64,000 nucleotides of DNA from Xanthostigma xanthostigma (Eukaryota > Arthropoda > Insecta > Raphidioptera > Raphidiidae). Every line of letters begins with the position of its first letter. The stretch's first letter is position 1. The translations under genes were made by a program, and so were the position numbers. A model generated the notes under the pieces. The model had not been told where the DNA came from, ran no database searches, and was given only the letters and a program-made list of their open reading frames with translations. The stretch is taken from positions 11,532,001 through 11,596,000 of the forward strand of contig OY754468.1 in the NCBI GenBank assembly GCA_963575645.1, given 5' to 3'. Shown here piece after piece: positions 54,093-64,000 of the stretch.

Positions 54093-54214
54093 GCGGCCCG
54101 GTCCGGCTTCGCCCGAACTTGTAGATTGCCACCGTTTTTTTTTCCTGGACTTGCGTTGCAAAATTGGTCTCCACGAAAAGCGTTTTTATTTTAACGCGAT
54201 GATATACTTATAGC
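54093..54214 (-). repeat. dispersed repeat D, inverted fragment
   Basis: gcggcccggtccggcttcgc followed by 'gtagattgccaccgtttttt' and 'acgaaaagcgtttttatttt' is the reverse of the copies at 50870 and 63790. It is broken at the hAT insertion. Confidence 0.6.
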
Positions 54215-54962
54215 TAGAGAATACAATCCCGGGATCCCGAATCTCGGGATCTCGGCCGTTTTCTGGCCCCGAAAATCCCGGGATCGTACTTGGCTAATCT
54301 CGGGATTGCCACAAACAGATCTAGTTTGCATTCCGTAATCCGTTGCGCCTTGACAATTACCTAGCCTAGATTATATTAATATTATTTATTACATAACGAC
54401 AAAAAACAATCCTTAAATACGCGGTACGATATGTAAGAGTATGAAATCTTCAGATTCTGAAGTACAAGTACAAAATGAATCGGGGTTGGCAAATAGTATT
54501 AGACGTGAAATAAACCTGTTCGAAAATGGAGGAGTTCGTGGATATCCCTTAGAAACAGCATATAAGTATCTATTGTCTATTCCTCCAACCAGTGTAGAAC
54601 CTGAGCGAGCGTTTTCAGCTGCCGCTTATGTTGGCAATAAACTACGAAGCAGGCTTGGAAGTCAAACATTGGATGCTTTGATATTTCTGCGATTGTATTT
54701 TCGAAATTCTAAATAGTTTTTTGTGTTGTCTTTTTGATTTCTTGCAAAAGTAGTTTTTTTTTTGTCTGTTTTCTTTTCTTACTATATTGTGATTTGTGTT
54801 GTGCAACGATATTAAAAACATTATTTAAGAAATTACTCAAGTTTTTTTTCATTTGACCCCAATTAGAAACCACATAGTCTAATCCCGGGATAGCCCCGGG
54901 ATTACGCATCAAAAATCCCGTAATCCCGGGATTGAAAAACAAGCTCGGGATTGTATTCTCTA
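54215..54962 (+). mobile_element. hAT deletion derivative
   Basis: 17-bp perfect inverted ends tagagaatacaatcccg / cgggattgtattctcta. The flanks cttatagc and tatatagc agree at six of eight bases, a decayed 8-bp duplication. Internal cccgggat motifs repeat at both ends. It encodes only the transposase C-terminus. Confidence 0.88.
54441..54716 (+). pseudogene. hAT transposase C-terminal dimerisation segment
   Basis: The 91-codon frame ends ...YLLSIPPTSVEPERAFSAAA..LRSRLGSQTLDALIFLRLYF, the hAT C-terminal dimerisation pattern (S/A-RxFSxAG, R-x-L, hydrophobic tail). The catalytic domain is missing, and a full-length hAT transposase is several times longer. It lies within the 54215-54962 element and ends ~250 bp before its right end, as the C-terminus normally does. 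It is an internal-deletion remnant. Confidence 0.85.
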
Positions 54963-54976
54963 TATATAGCCTCTGT

Positions 54977-55110
54977 CAGGGGTCGGCAACTTTTGAGACG
55001 GAAGAGCCGAAAGTTACGATTTTTAAAATTTTTCAATTTTTAAAGAGCCGTTAAAATTTTTCATTTCAATGCTATACTATATTACGCAACTAGATATAAA
55101 ATCTGTATAC
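54977..55110 (+). mobile_element. left end of a second hAT element
   Basis: caggggtcggcaacttttga and the following ~100 bp match the left end of 29016-29354. I found no right end, so the element is truncated or longer than I can trace. Confidence 0.6.
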
Positions 55111-55600
55111 ACACAGTACACGTGAACAAAAGGTATATGGTCAGCATCAGTCAGTATTTTGCGGCGTTTCGGTTCAATACCAGGCACAAATGCACTCAAT
55201 TACAACGTCGCGCGGCTGCCATTGCGAAAACCGGTCGCCCGCGCCACACCGGCCGACTCTGACCAACGTTCAGTTGTTTCTCTCTGGTATACAGTAACGA
55301 CGTTGGACCCTATCACATGTTTTGTGCAACTGAACGAATTGGACCCATGTGGCCACATAATTTATTGGCTTCGTTCGCGCTAAGTCTAGGACATTATATA
55401 GTGCAGTTCGATGTAAGCATATATTTGCATCTTAAGGACGTAGTCTGGTGTTCGGGTTTCGGAAAATCGATTTTATTAGTGTATTTGCCATAAGGCACTT
55501 ACACTATTGGCGTCGGTCGGATGGCGGGACCTAGGGGTCGGACCAAAATTTCTCGACGTTTCATAAGTTTCTAAGAACTTTGGCACCATTTTTGGAAATG

Positions 55601-55727
<127 letters not shown>

Positions 55728-55729
55728 GG

Positions 55730-57125
55730 TTTAGGGTTAATGATGGCCAATTTTTTAAATAGCTTTGTTTAATTAAGACTTACTTAATTAGCATTGGTTT
55801 AAGACGAATTTTTTTTCTTTTCATAATTAACAGAGATAATTAGCTTGAATTTCTTATTAGTCTTTTTGGCGGCGAATATATGTTTGAATGCAGGTATCTG
55901 TAATGCCGACAAGAGAGCCACCAAATGGCATAATACTTCAGTGGTCATAATTGAAATATAACTGTTTTGTTAAAAACATTAATAATCATTAATTATATGG
56001 GGCAATTGCTTATACTATCAAGACCTACACATTTTATAGGGATTATAATTCATAATAAAAGTTGAATAACCGCCAAAATATAACTGTTTTCACGAAAAAA
56101 AAAAGTGACTGTTCAGACAGAATGAAAATATTAGATATCCGGTTGCAATTGTTAATTAGCTTTTTTAAACACAATCTTGTGTTGTTATCCAAAAATAACA
56201 TTAAGACGGGATAATTTGTTTCCTATGGAAGCAATATTTATGAAATATGTCAAAATATATTCATTAATTGTTTTAAATTTATAATTTTTCTACAAAAAAT
56301 GATTCTACCACAAGTGTTTATATTATGTCAACAAAAGTTACATATATTTTAGGTCTAAATTTTATAGCGACGTAATAATTATTAACATTTGTGATTATGA
56401 TTTTATCAATCTTTAATTTAACATTTGAAGAATGCGAAAGTAACTCTTAAAAGCATAATTTTAAAATTTATAGGTCATTAGGTCTGTAATTTATTGAATA
56501 TTTCCTATTTTCTCTATAAACAAATTTTCTAAACGACATATTTTACATTTTTGACCTTTAAAATGTTCATAATAATAATATTTCGTATGATTTTGGCACA
56601 AGAAATAGATTAACTAAATTTTTGAATAAATTTTAAGTATAAATATTTCAAGTGTATTTTTATTTTCTTTAAAAATACTGACTTATGCTATTTCTCAAAT
56701 ATACGGATTTCAAAGTTACCGTTTAATATATTTAGACAATAAAACGAAAAATTTTAAACAAAACGTGTTTATTTAAAAAGATTCTACACATTGTTGGTAT
56801 CACATTGTACGCTAACTAACATTGTCAACAGTATATCTTTATAAATGACTTGAAATATCGTATATGTAGATCGTGGAAGGACCCTCAGCCCGGCTTAGAT
56901 GAGCATTTTCCAGGTTTTCGGCGTGGCGTCTCCTGTTATTAACTTCAACCGCAGAAATAAATACTTGTTTTTTGATGCTTGTTCCCGAATTTTGGAAAAT
57001 ATAGCAATACGTTGTTCTTCTCTAAAAAAAACAACAAAACTATTTAAAAGGTTTAGCTGTGGTGGCCCTATACACATACAAAATTTAAAAAATGTACCTA
57101 ACGTAAAACGCTGACATTTTTTGTA
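55730..57125. other. AT-rich sequence, no gene seen
   Basis: No repeat shared within the window, no motif-bearing frame. The 83-codon minus-strand frame at 56895-57146 is not recognisable. Confidence 0.4.
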
Positions 57126-57133
57126 TGTGTTAA

Positions 57134-58037
57134 GGCCGCTGCACACGAGGCTAGAAACGCTACTAGGAGTTCTGCTATTCGGTAGGATGGGTACGAAGCT
57201 GGAAATGACGTCACTGCTGGCTAGCTCAGAAGATAGGTTTTAAAATTAGAACAGGGGCTATTTTCCCTGCTAGATTTGTTGCTAGGTATGAGCAAGAACC
57301 AATCAGGAAGCGGTATCTTCACGTGGGCACTTGACAAACGCCCACATGGCGTCATTCTGCCAGACAACAGACACGTTTAGCCGGGTATTCATTAGAGAGC
57401 CGTAACTGTAACATGTGTGACAGTAACGAGGTTCTAGTGTGTACGCGTGTTACAGTTTAGGCTCACGACGTCACCGGAACGCTTTCACCGAGCGTACTCA
57501 TTTTGCGAGCTGTAACTGTAACCAAACAGATCAGAAACGAAGTTCTAGTGTGTACGAGAAGGCCAGTGGCCTGACAAGCCGGATTTATCCGCAGTTTCCT
57601 CTGACCATTCACTCATGACTATAAACTCGAATATTCTATTGTTGATACAACAAACAAGTTACAACCTCTCCTCTTGACGTCCACAAGCGCACTGCGAGCG
57701 CTCTTTGATTCGCGGCAAAAACCGACAATCGTCGGCTCGCTGCAAGCGGCACGCGTACCGATCGCAGCAGGTTTACGGACCACGTACACACTATGTTTTT
57801 GGTAACAGTACATGCAACGGTTACGGTTACGGCTCGCTAATGAGTACCCGGCTTTTTGCTCTGCGTTTAATGTTTATATTCGAACTGTCACTGCGCGCGC
57901 ACCAGATCTATCCACAAAACACGCTTGAAAAATAGTCCCGTATGCTTAAAAGCAATCAAGAAAACCAGCGCTAGAAAACTAGTAGGCAAATCTAGCACGG
58001 AATCTAACAGCTTTTCTAGCCACGTGTGCAGTGGCCT
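57134..58037. mobile_element. TTAA-flanked miniature element (piggyBac-like)
   Basis: Ends ggccgctgcacacg.ggctagaaa and its inverse (two or three mismatches, one extra A on the right) abut TTAA on both sides (57130-57133 and 58038-58041). The interior is GC-richer and has a direct repeat gttctagtgtgtacg (57431 and 57541). No transposase frame. Confidence 0.7.
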
Positions 58038-58227
58038 TTAAACTCAAAGACCAAAAAGGCTCATTGAAGTAACACGAATTTCGCGATGTGGATGTTTTAC
58101 AGTTACCACAACGCTTTGGGAGCTGTTTTGTAGCTCAATGAGCGTTATCGGTCTTTGAGCGTAACATTTGCACTAATTTTTGAGACATACTAATCGTTTC
58201 CTACAATTAAACCGAAATACAAAAATT

Positions 58228-58870
58228 ACTTAACATTAAGATTAGATAGAAAAAGATTACCATAATAGATTGATTTTCAAATATTGTGTTGACAACTGGT
58301 CTTCGAACGAACCAACGAAAGACGGATTCCAGTTGCTTCGAATCATCATACGTTGTGTTGTCGAAGGTGACCATTTCGAGAAAATCTGATTTCACAATAA
58401 TCTGGGTAGTAACGATAGCTCTGAACCGTTGATTTATATTTTTTTTACCTAAAAGTATATAAAAATTAACTTCGAAAATCTTTTTCTTCACATATAGTAA
58501 GCAAAATATATGAAATTATTATTCAAATAACGAAATTAACCCGAGATACACAAACCACATAACATTACGATTAGATAGAAAAAATTACCATAAGATTGAT
58601 TTGGAAATGTGCTGACAACAGTGGTCTCCGAATGAACCTTCGATCCACGAATTACAAGTTGCTTCGAGTCGACTAAACTGTCGTATAGCTTTCGATCGTG
58701 GCTATTTCCTGAATATCCGATTTGAAAATGGTCTGTAACGATAGCTCTAAACCGCAGATTTATTTTTTTTTTTTTTACCTAAAAGTGTATAAAACATAAC
58801 GTCGAAATTCTTTTTTTTTCATAATACATAGTAATAACTAGAAAATATATGCATTTTACCTGTATCGTTA
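58228..58870. repeat. diverged tandem duplication, ~330-bp period
   Basis: acattaagattagatagaaa...acctaaaagtatataaaa (58228-58465) recurs as acattacgattagatagaaa... (58562-58800). Confidence 0.75.
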
Positions 58871-59099
58871 AAAAACGAAATATAGCTAAATTCACATAAT
58901 ATTGTAGATCTGTTTGTTTAAAACGTCGAATTTAAATACTGAAACCGCATAAAGTATACTATATGTAAAAATTCAAGAGTTTAACCTTACATTTATGAAT
59001 TGACAGCTCCGAATCTTAATCAAAACCATAGACTATGGAGGTTAAAACATTCAATATATTGTACGCTAACAATAACTGAATCGATTTGAACCCTGTTTT

Positions 59100-61400
59100 A
59101 CCGACTGCGGATTTTTCTAGCGCTAATTTGAAAATGAAAGTTAGGCATTATTTTTGCTTATAATTAACTCATTTTTAGACTGATTTTGAAATTATTTATA
59201 TGCAATTACATAATTTTTGATAAATAAATACGTCATTTTATTGTAACTGAAGATTTTGTGAATTTTTATAATTGAACAAAATAATCTCACATTAAAACGA
59301 AATACATCAAATTGTAGAAAAATATGCAGTCAACTTGCTAATAATATGCGACCATTATATTATGAAGATAGAAAACTGAACATATTTTTAATGTTAACGT
59401 GGTTTTTACAGAGCTGGAATAACTATTTGTTTCTTTCTATATATTTCAAAACTTTACAATAATGCTTTGTTTGCTAATAGTGGCGAATTTTAAGGATTGT
59501 GTATTTTTCTGATTTCGTCAAAAATTTACATAACTCTGAAAAACATGTTTTTGGGAAAAAAAATCTGTTACTCTGTTTGTGAAAAAATAAATTAAACGGA
59601 TGATGTACTCAAGGGCATAGATAAGGGGAAGGTTGAGGGGGTAATTATCCCTCAGGATCATAATAATAAAACAATAAAACTGAAAAAAAACGAATACCTG
59701 ACTAAAAATAAAATTTAGAAAATCTTGATTAAAAAAAAATTGGTTTGGGCATTAATATTTTGCTTGACACATTTTTTCGTGAGTATTCTTGTGTGATATT
59801 TAAAAAAGGGTAAAAAAAATTCTTTTTTTTTTTGTTTTAAAGAGAAAAAAAAACTTTCTTTTCTTTCTTATACTATATCAAATGTCAATATTTTTGAAGA
59901 TCAGATAAATAATCCACTGTTGAAAATTTTCAAAATTAATACTTAATACGCCTCTGGAAAAACCACCGCATTACATCCACTTCGGCATTAAATAGAATTT
60001 CTTTAAATCTTTCTGTATATATAAAAGGAAACCGTTACTGATTGACTGATTGACTGACTGACTGGTCTATCAACGCACAGCTCAAACCGCTGAACTGATT
60101 GGGTTGATATTTGGCACATAGATAGTTATTATGACGTAGGCACCCACTAAGAACGGATTTTTGAAAATTCAACCCCTAAAAGGGTGTAACGGGGGTTTAA
60201 AATATGAATGGAGAATCAACATACAGCACAAACCATTGTACGGATTGGGCTGAAATTTGGCACACATGATATTATGACGTAAGCATCCGCTAAAAGCAGA
60301 CTTTTGAAAATTCAACCCATAAAAGGGTTTAACGTAGGTTCAAATTTGCACTGACAAAAATCGTAGATGTCCCCCTGGATTTTAACGATTTTTTAAATAT
60401 GGCCATTTTATCAGAGACTTTTACACACCCTTTCCACCCCCTTAGGATGCGAATTTTAAAAAATCCCTTCTTAACGGGTGCTTACGTCATTAAAAGAACC
60501 TTCTGTCCAAATTTCAAGTTTATATCTCAAGCGGTTTGACCTGTACATTTATGAATCAGTCAGTCAGGACAAACTGTTGTATTATATATATCGTAGGCGT
60601 TTTTAAGCGCCAATTTGAAACTGAAATCTAGGCAATATCTTTGCTTATAATTTACTCATTTTTAGTCCGATTTCGAAGTTATTTATATGTAATTACATAA
60701 TTTTTGACCAATAAACCCGTTTTTTTGTCATAAATAAAGATTTTGACCATTTATATAATTGAAAAAGTTAATCTTAAACCAATATAAAATTTATGAAAAT
60801 GTTAAAAATACGCAGTAAACTTTCTACAGATATTCGTGCATTATATTGTGAATATTAGAAAACTAAAAATATTTTTGATGTTAAACGTGAATTTTATAGG
60901 GTTGGACTAACGATTTGTATGTAATATACAAATTTCATTATTTTTCTTTCAAATTTAATCGAAATTTTGATTTTAAATTTTTAAAATAATTTTTTCTTCA
61001 CCTAGGATGACGGATTTTAAGGGCTGCGTATTTTTTTGAGTTCGTCAAAATTTTTCAAAATTTTGCAATAACTTTCCGTTTTGAGGCTTTTTGACTCTGA
61101 AAAACATGTTTTTTGGAAAAAGTCTGTTAGTCTGTTTATGAAAAAATAAATCAAACGGATGATGACCTCAAAGGCGTAGATAGGGGGTAATTACCCCCCA
61201 GAATTATAATAATAAAAAAATAAAACTGTTAATAGTTCGAACAACTGACTAAAAATAAAATTTAGAAATACTTCTTGAAAAAATTTTTTTAAAAATGGTT
61301 TGGAAATTAATATTTTACTTGACACCTTCCTTCGTGAGTATTCTTGTATGATATTGAGAAGACTGTAAAAAAAATGATATTTTTACTTTAAATTTTCACT
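59100..61400. repeat. diverged ~1.5-kb duplication with family F sequence between
   Basis: The block 'gcttataattaactcatttt...atgcaattacataatttttg' at 59150-59225 and the later 'aaacatgttttt...aaataaattaaacggatgat' at 59540-59605 recur at 60640-60710 and 61095-61165. Family F repeat (gattgactgactgactgg, 'tatttggcacatagatagtt') fills about 60020-60590. No coding sequence. Confidence 0.65.
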
Positions 61401-61704
61401 TACAATCCAACCCCTAAAAGGATTTAACAGGGATTCAAATTTGCACGGACAAAAATCATATGTCTCTCATTTTAACGATTTTTGAAATATGGACTTAAAT
61501 AGTGCCGGATTAGTAAAACTCTACTGTATTTTGAAAATAAAAAAAATCAGCTGTTCTTTTGTTTTGACTGGATCTGTCAGTTTTGCATAACGTGGAACAT
61601 ATTACGCAAATATCATATTAAATACTAGCCATTACCCGCGTCACCTCACGCGATATCAGAAATTTTCGTTTCTTTATGATACTATATCAAATGTCATATT
61701 TCAT

Positions 61705-62097
61705 ACTAGCCGTTACCCGTGGCTTCGCACACGATGGAGACGAAACACGGATGCATTCCCATTATTTCCTTCTCGACGCAGACTCCCCTAATAAATTTTA
61801 AAATTAATGACGTTCACGTGATCAATGTTCTGACAAACCTTGAAAATGACACCCATGTTGATTTTTAGACTATTTACCTCGCTTCTGATACAGCATGAAA
61901 GACGCGTTGATTTATTTGTTGACAGGAGCAATCCTGCGCATTTTCGAATTAACGCATGTATAATATGATTTCTGTTACACCCTTTAAGTGGCTGAATTTT
62001 CAAAAATCTGTTCTTAGCGGATGCCTACGTCGTAATAACTATATGTGTGCCAAATTTCAGCCCAATCCGTTCAGTGGTTTGGCCGGTGCGTTGTCTG
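61705..62097 (+). repeat. dispersed repeat families E and F, adjoining
   Basis: 61709 (tagccgttacccgtggcttc) to about 61890 matches 27590-27780. 61980-62097 matches family F. Confidence 0.6.
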
Positions 62098-62162
62098 TCA
62101 GTCAGTCGCGGAACTCTTGTATATATAGATCAGTCAGTCGCGGAACTCTTGTATATATAGAT
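62098..62162. repeat. 33-bp tandem duplicate
   Basis: cagtcagtcgcggaactctt followed by gtatatatagat occurs twice in succession. Confidence 0.85.
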
Positions 62163-62597
62163 AGAAGATAGATTTATAGCTTAATACGGCTCTGGGAAAA
62201 CGTCAGTGCATTAAATCCACTTCACATAAAAATAGAATTTCTTCACGGCTGACAGATTAAATCTTGGTTCGTTGAATGTTTTTTACTTCTTTTTTTCTCA
62301 AATTAAATTATATTACTAAGCTCAAAGTGTCGCAAAATTATACACCGATTTTCAAACTATGATAAAATTTTGTGAGATAATTTTTGTGCAAAACATTTAG
62401 TAATTATTTGGACAAGTTTAAAAGTATACTGGTTCAATTAGCACAGATGAATTTGTTAAAAATTTTTAAAAATAATACTTAATACGGCTCTTGAAAACTC
62501 AATGCATTAAAACGACTACAACTGCTTCAACATTAAATAGTAGAATTTTCAATTTCTTTACAGTATTCGTCCGTGCATTCTAATGGTATATAACGTG

Positions 62598-63212
62598 TGT
62601 TTCAATACGGAGTTTTGCTCAGAATGTGAATAGTCTTGTACGTAAAAAGTGTTTTTTTCAAAATTTCAGTATTCAACTGAGTTAAAATAAATCAAATGTA
62701 ATCTGTATATAATATTATTTTGTGGAAATAATTAACACTTTTCTTAAAATAGCGATAACAAAATTTATAAATAGTTGTGTTGCGTTCAGTCTAATGTATG
62801 ACAAACGTGTTAATCAATACGAAGTTTTGCTCAGAATGTGAATAGTCTTGTACGTAAAAAGTGCTTTTTTCAAAATTTCAGTATTCAACTGAGTTAAAAT
62901 AAATCAAATATAATCTGTATATAATATTATTTTGTGGAAATAATTAACACTTTTCTTAAAATAGCGATAACAAAATTTATAAATAGTTGTGTTGCGTTCA
63001 GTCTAATGTATGACAAACGTGTTAATCAATACGGAGTTTTGCTCAGAATGTGAATAGTCGTCGTGTACGTAAAAAAATGCTTTTTTCAAAATTTCAGTAT
63101 TCAACTGAGTTAAAATCAATCGAATATAATCTGTATATAATATTATTTTGTGGAAATAATTAACACTTTGCTTAAAATAGCGATAACAAAAATAACAAAT
63201 AGTAAAGGTGTG
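62598..63212. repeat. three 212-bp satellite units
   Basis: agttttgctcagaatgtgaa occurs at 62611, 62823 and 63035, an exact 212-bp spacing. Units 2 and 3 differ at a few bases. Confidence 0.92.
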
Positions 63213-63260
63213 TTTACACTGTAAAAATGGATATTGGAAAATTGTATTCTACAGAAGGTA

Positions 63261-63720
63261 CAGTGGAGTGTAACAAGTATTCGTACACCTAACTTTGCAT
63301 AAAAAAAAACAACAACACATATTTGATAGACTTTCTTTGGTTTTTTTTTTTATATAAAAAGTATAAGAATAGGGTATCAGTGTCTATGCTTCGCGAGGTG
63401 TTTCTTTACTAGAAATTGATTGTTTTCGAATTTATTTTGGGGTGGTAAATAGGATCGACGATTGAGTATTCCATGCTTTATGTTTTGGATCGTTATCTTG
63501 TAAAAATATCCAACCATTATTAAAACCTAATGCTGCTGCACTGGACAGAAGTTTCTCTTTTAGAATATTAATGTATATCATTTACCCAATATTTCGCGCA
63601 GATCTACTATGATAATCGTTATTATGTAATACGTTCCGAACGGCACTGATCGAAATACAATTAATTTCTTGTAATAAACGAACGAAAGTTTTAGAAGATT
63701 TTATGAGCTTTCATTTAGTA
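63261..63720 (-). mobile_element. Tc1-type element fragment
   Basis: A TA-adjacent end cagtggagtgtaacaagtat (63261) is followed inward by a minus-strand transposase remnant. The other end is not seen; repeat D begins by about 63790. Confidence 0.65.
63451..63700 (-). pseudogene. Tc1-like transposase remnant
   Basis: The minus strand reads LGFNNGWIFLQDNDPKHKAW, the hallmark of the second catalytic aspartate of Tc1-like (DD34E) transposases. Upstream, KTFVRLLQEINCISISAVRN resembles the HTH/linker. An in-frame stop separates the two and the first aspartate region is missing, so it is inactive. Confidence 0.75.
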
Positions 63721-63789
63721 TCAAACAAATTTGCCCAACGACGCAACGTTTTCGAGATATAAGCTAAAAAGTTTTCAGATTGATAATTA

Positions 63790-64000
63790 ACTGCGGTGCG
63801 TAGTCTCCGGAACTGCTCATCCAATTTCAATTTTTATTTCATCAATATTTAGAATGGATCTTCAGGATGAACATAGGCTACATATTATCGCGCGAAAGTA
63901 AAATCGCTTTTTATGGAGACCAAGTTTGCAACGCAGTCGACGAAAAAAACGATGGCAATCTACAAATTCAGGCCAAGCCGGCCGCTAGTTATGTATAAAA
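63790..64000 (+). repeat. dispersed repeat D, copy at window end
   Basis: From 'gcgtagtctccggaactgct' to 'gccaagccggccgctagtta'; it matches 50870-51066. Confidence 0.65.

Overview
This is an AT-rich, intron-scale stretch of an insect nuclear genome. The only host coding sequence I can support is the first coding exon of the RNA-binding protein muscleblind (mbl), on the minus strand at 1768-1953. It has a clean splice donor and, about 1 kb upstream, a candidate GAGA/TATA promoter. I cannot name the insect order. Everything else is transposable elements, foldbacks, satellites and unassigned AT-rich sequence. Most short open frames in the window are chance or repeat-derived.

Layout. 1-3.1 kb: mbl exon, leader and candidate promoter. 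3.1-5.6 kb: a ~1.2-kb foldback, a TA-flanked DNA element carrying a transposase remnant, and a 77-nt near-perfect palindrome. 7.4-18.5 kb: two almost identical, apparently intact Ty3/gypsy elements (minus strand), one inserted into the 3' LTR of the other. 18.5-37 kb: a mosaic of dispersed repeats, hAT miniature elements, tRNA-derived pieces, hammerhead-ribozyme-like inverted repeats and a ~280-bp satellite. 37.07-43.4 kb: a second Ty3/gypsy lineage with 1366-bp LTRs that look identical and one 1176-codon ORF from which reverse transcriptase and most of RNase H are missing in frame. 44.2-44.8 kb: a two-monomer higher-order tandem repeat. 46-55 kb: more repeats, several hAT elements with 8-bp target duplications and a candidate solo LTR. 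55-64 kb: AT microsatellite, a TTAA-flanked miniature element, diverged tandem duplications, a 212-bp satellite and a broken Tc1-type transposase.

How the parts relate. The nested gypsy pair has every part needed for autonomous retrotransposition: gag with zinc knuckle, a -1 frameshift heptamer A AAA AAC just before the gag stop, pol with PR-RT-RH-IN, an initiator-tRNA-Met-type primer site and a polypurine tract. The second lineage keeps gag, protease, integrase, a tRNA-Lys primer site and a polypurine tract but would need RT from elsewhere. Recurrent repeats with CUGANGA...GAAA cores resemble the small hammerhead motifs known from Penelope-like elements. They occur singly, as inverted pairs, and once in the loop of an 80-bp hairpin.

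Nested insertions give relative ages. The gypsy elements interrupt older dispersed repeats, hAT elements land in the terminal hairpin of one of those repeats, and one gypsy element lies inside another. All element boundaries were read by eye. No database search was possible.
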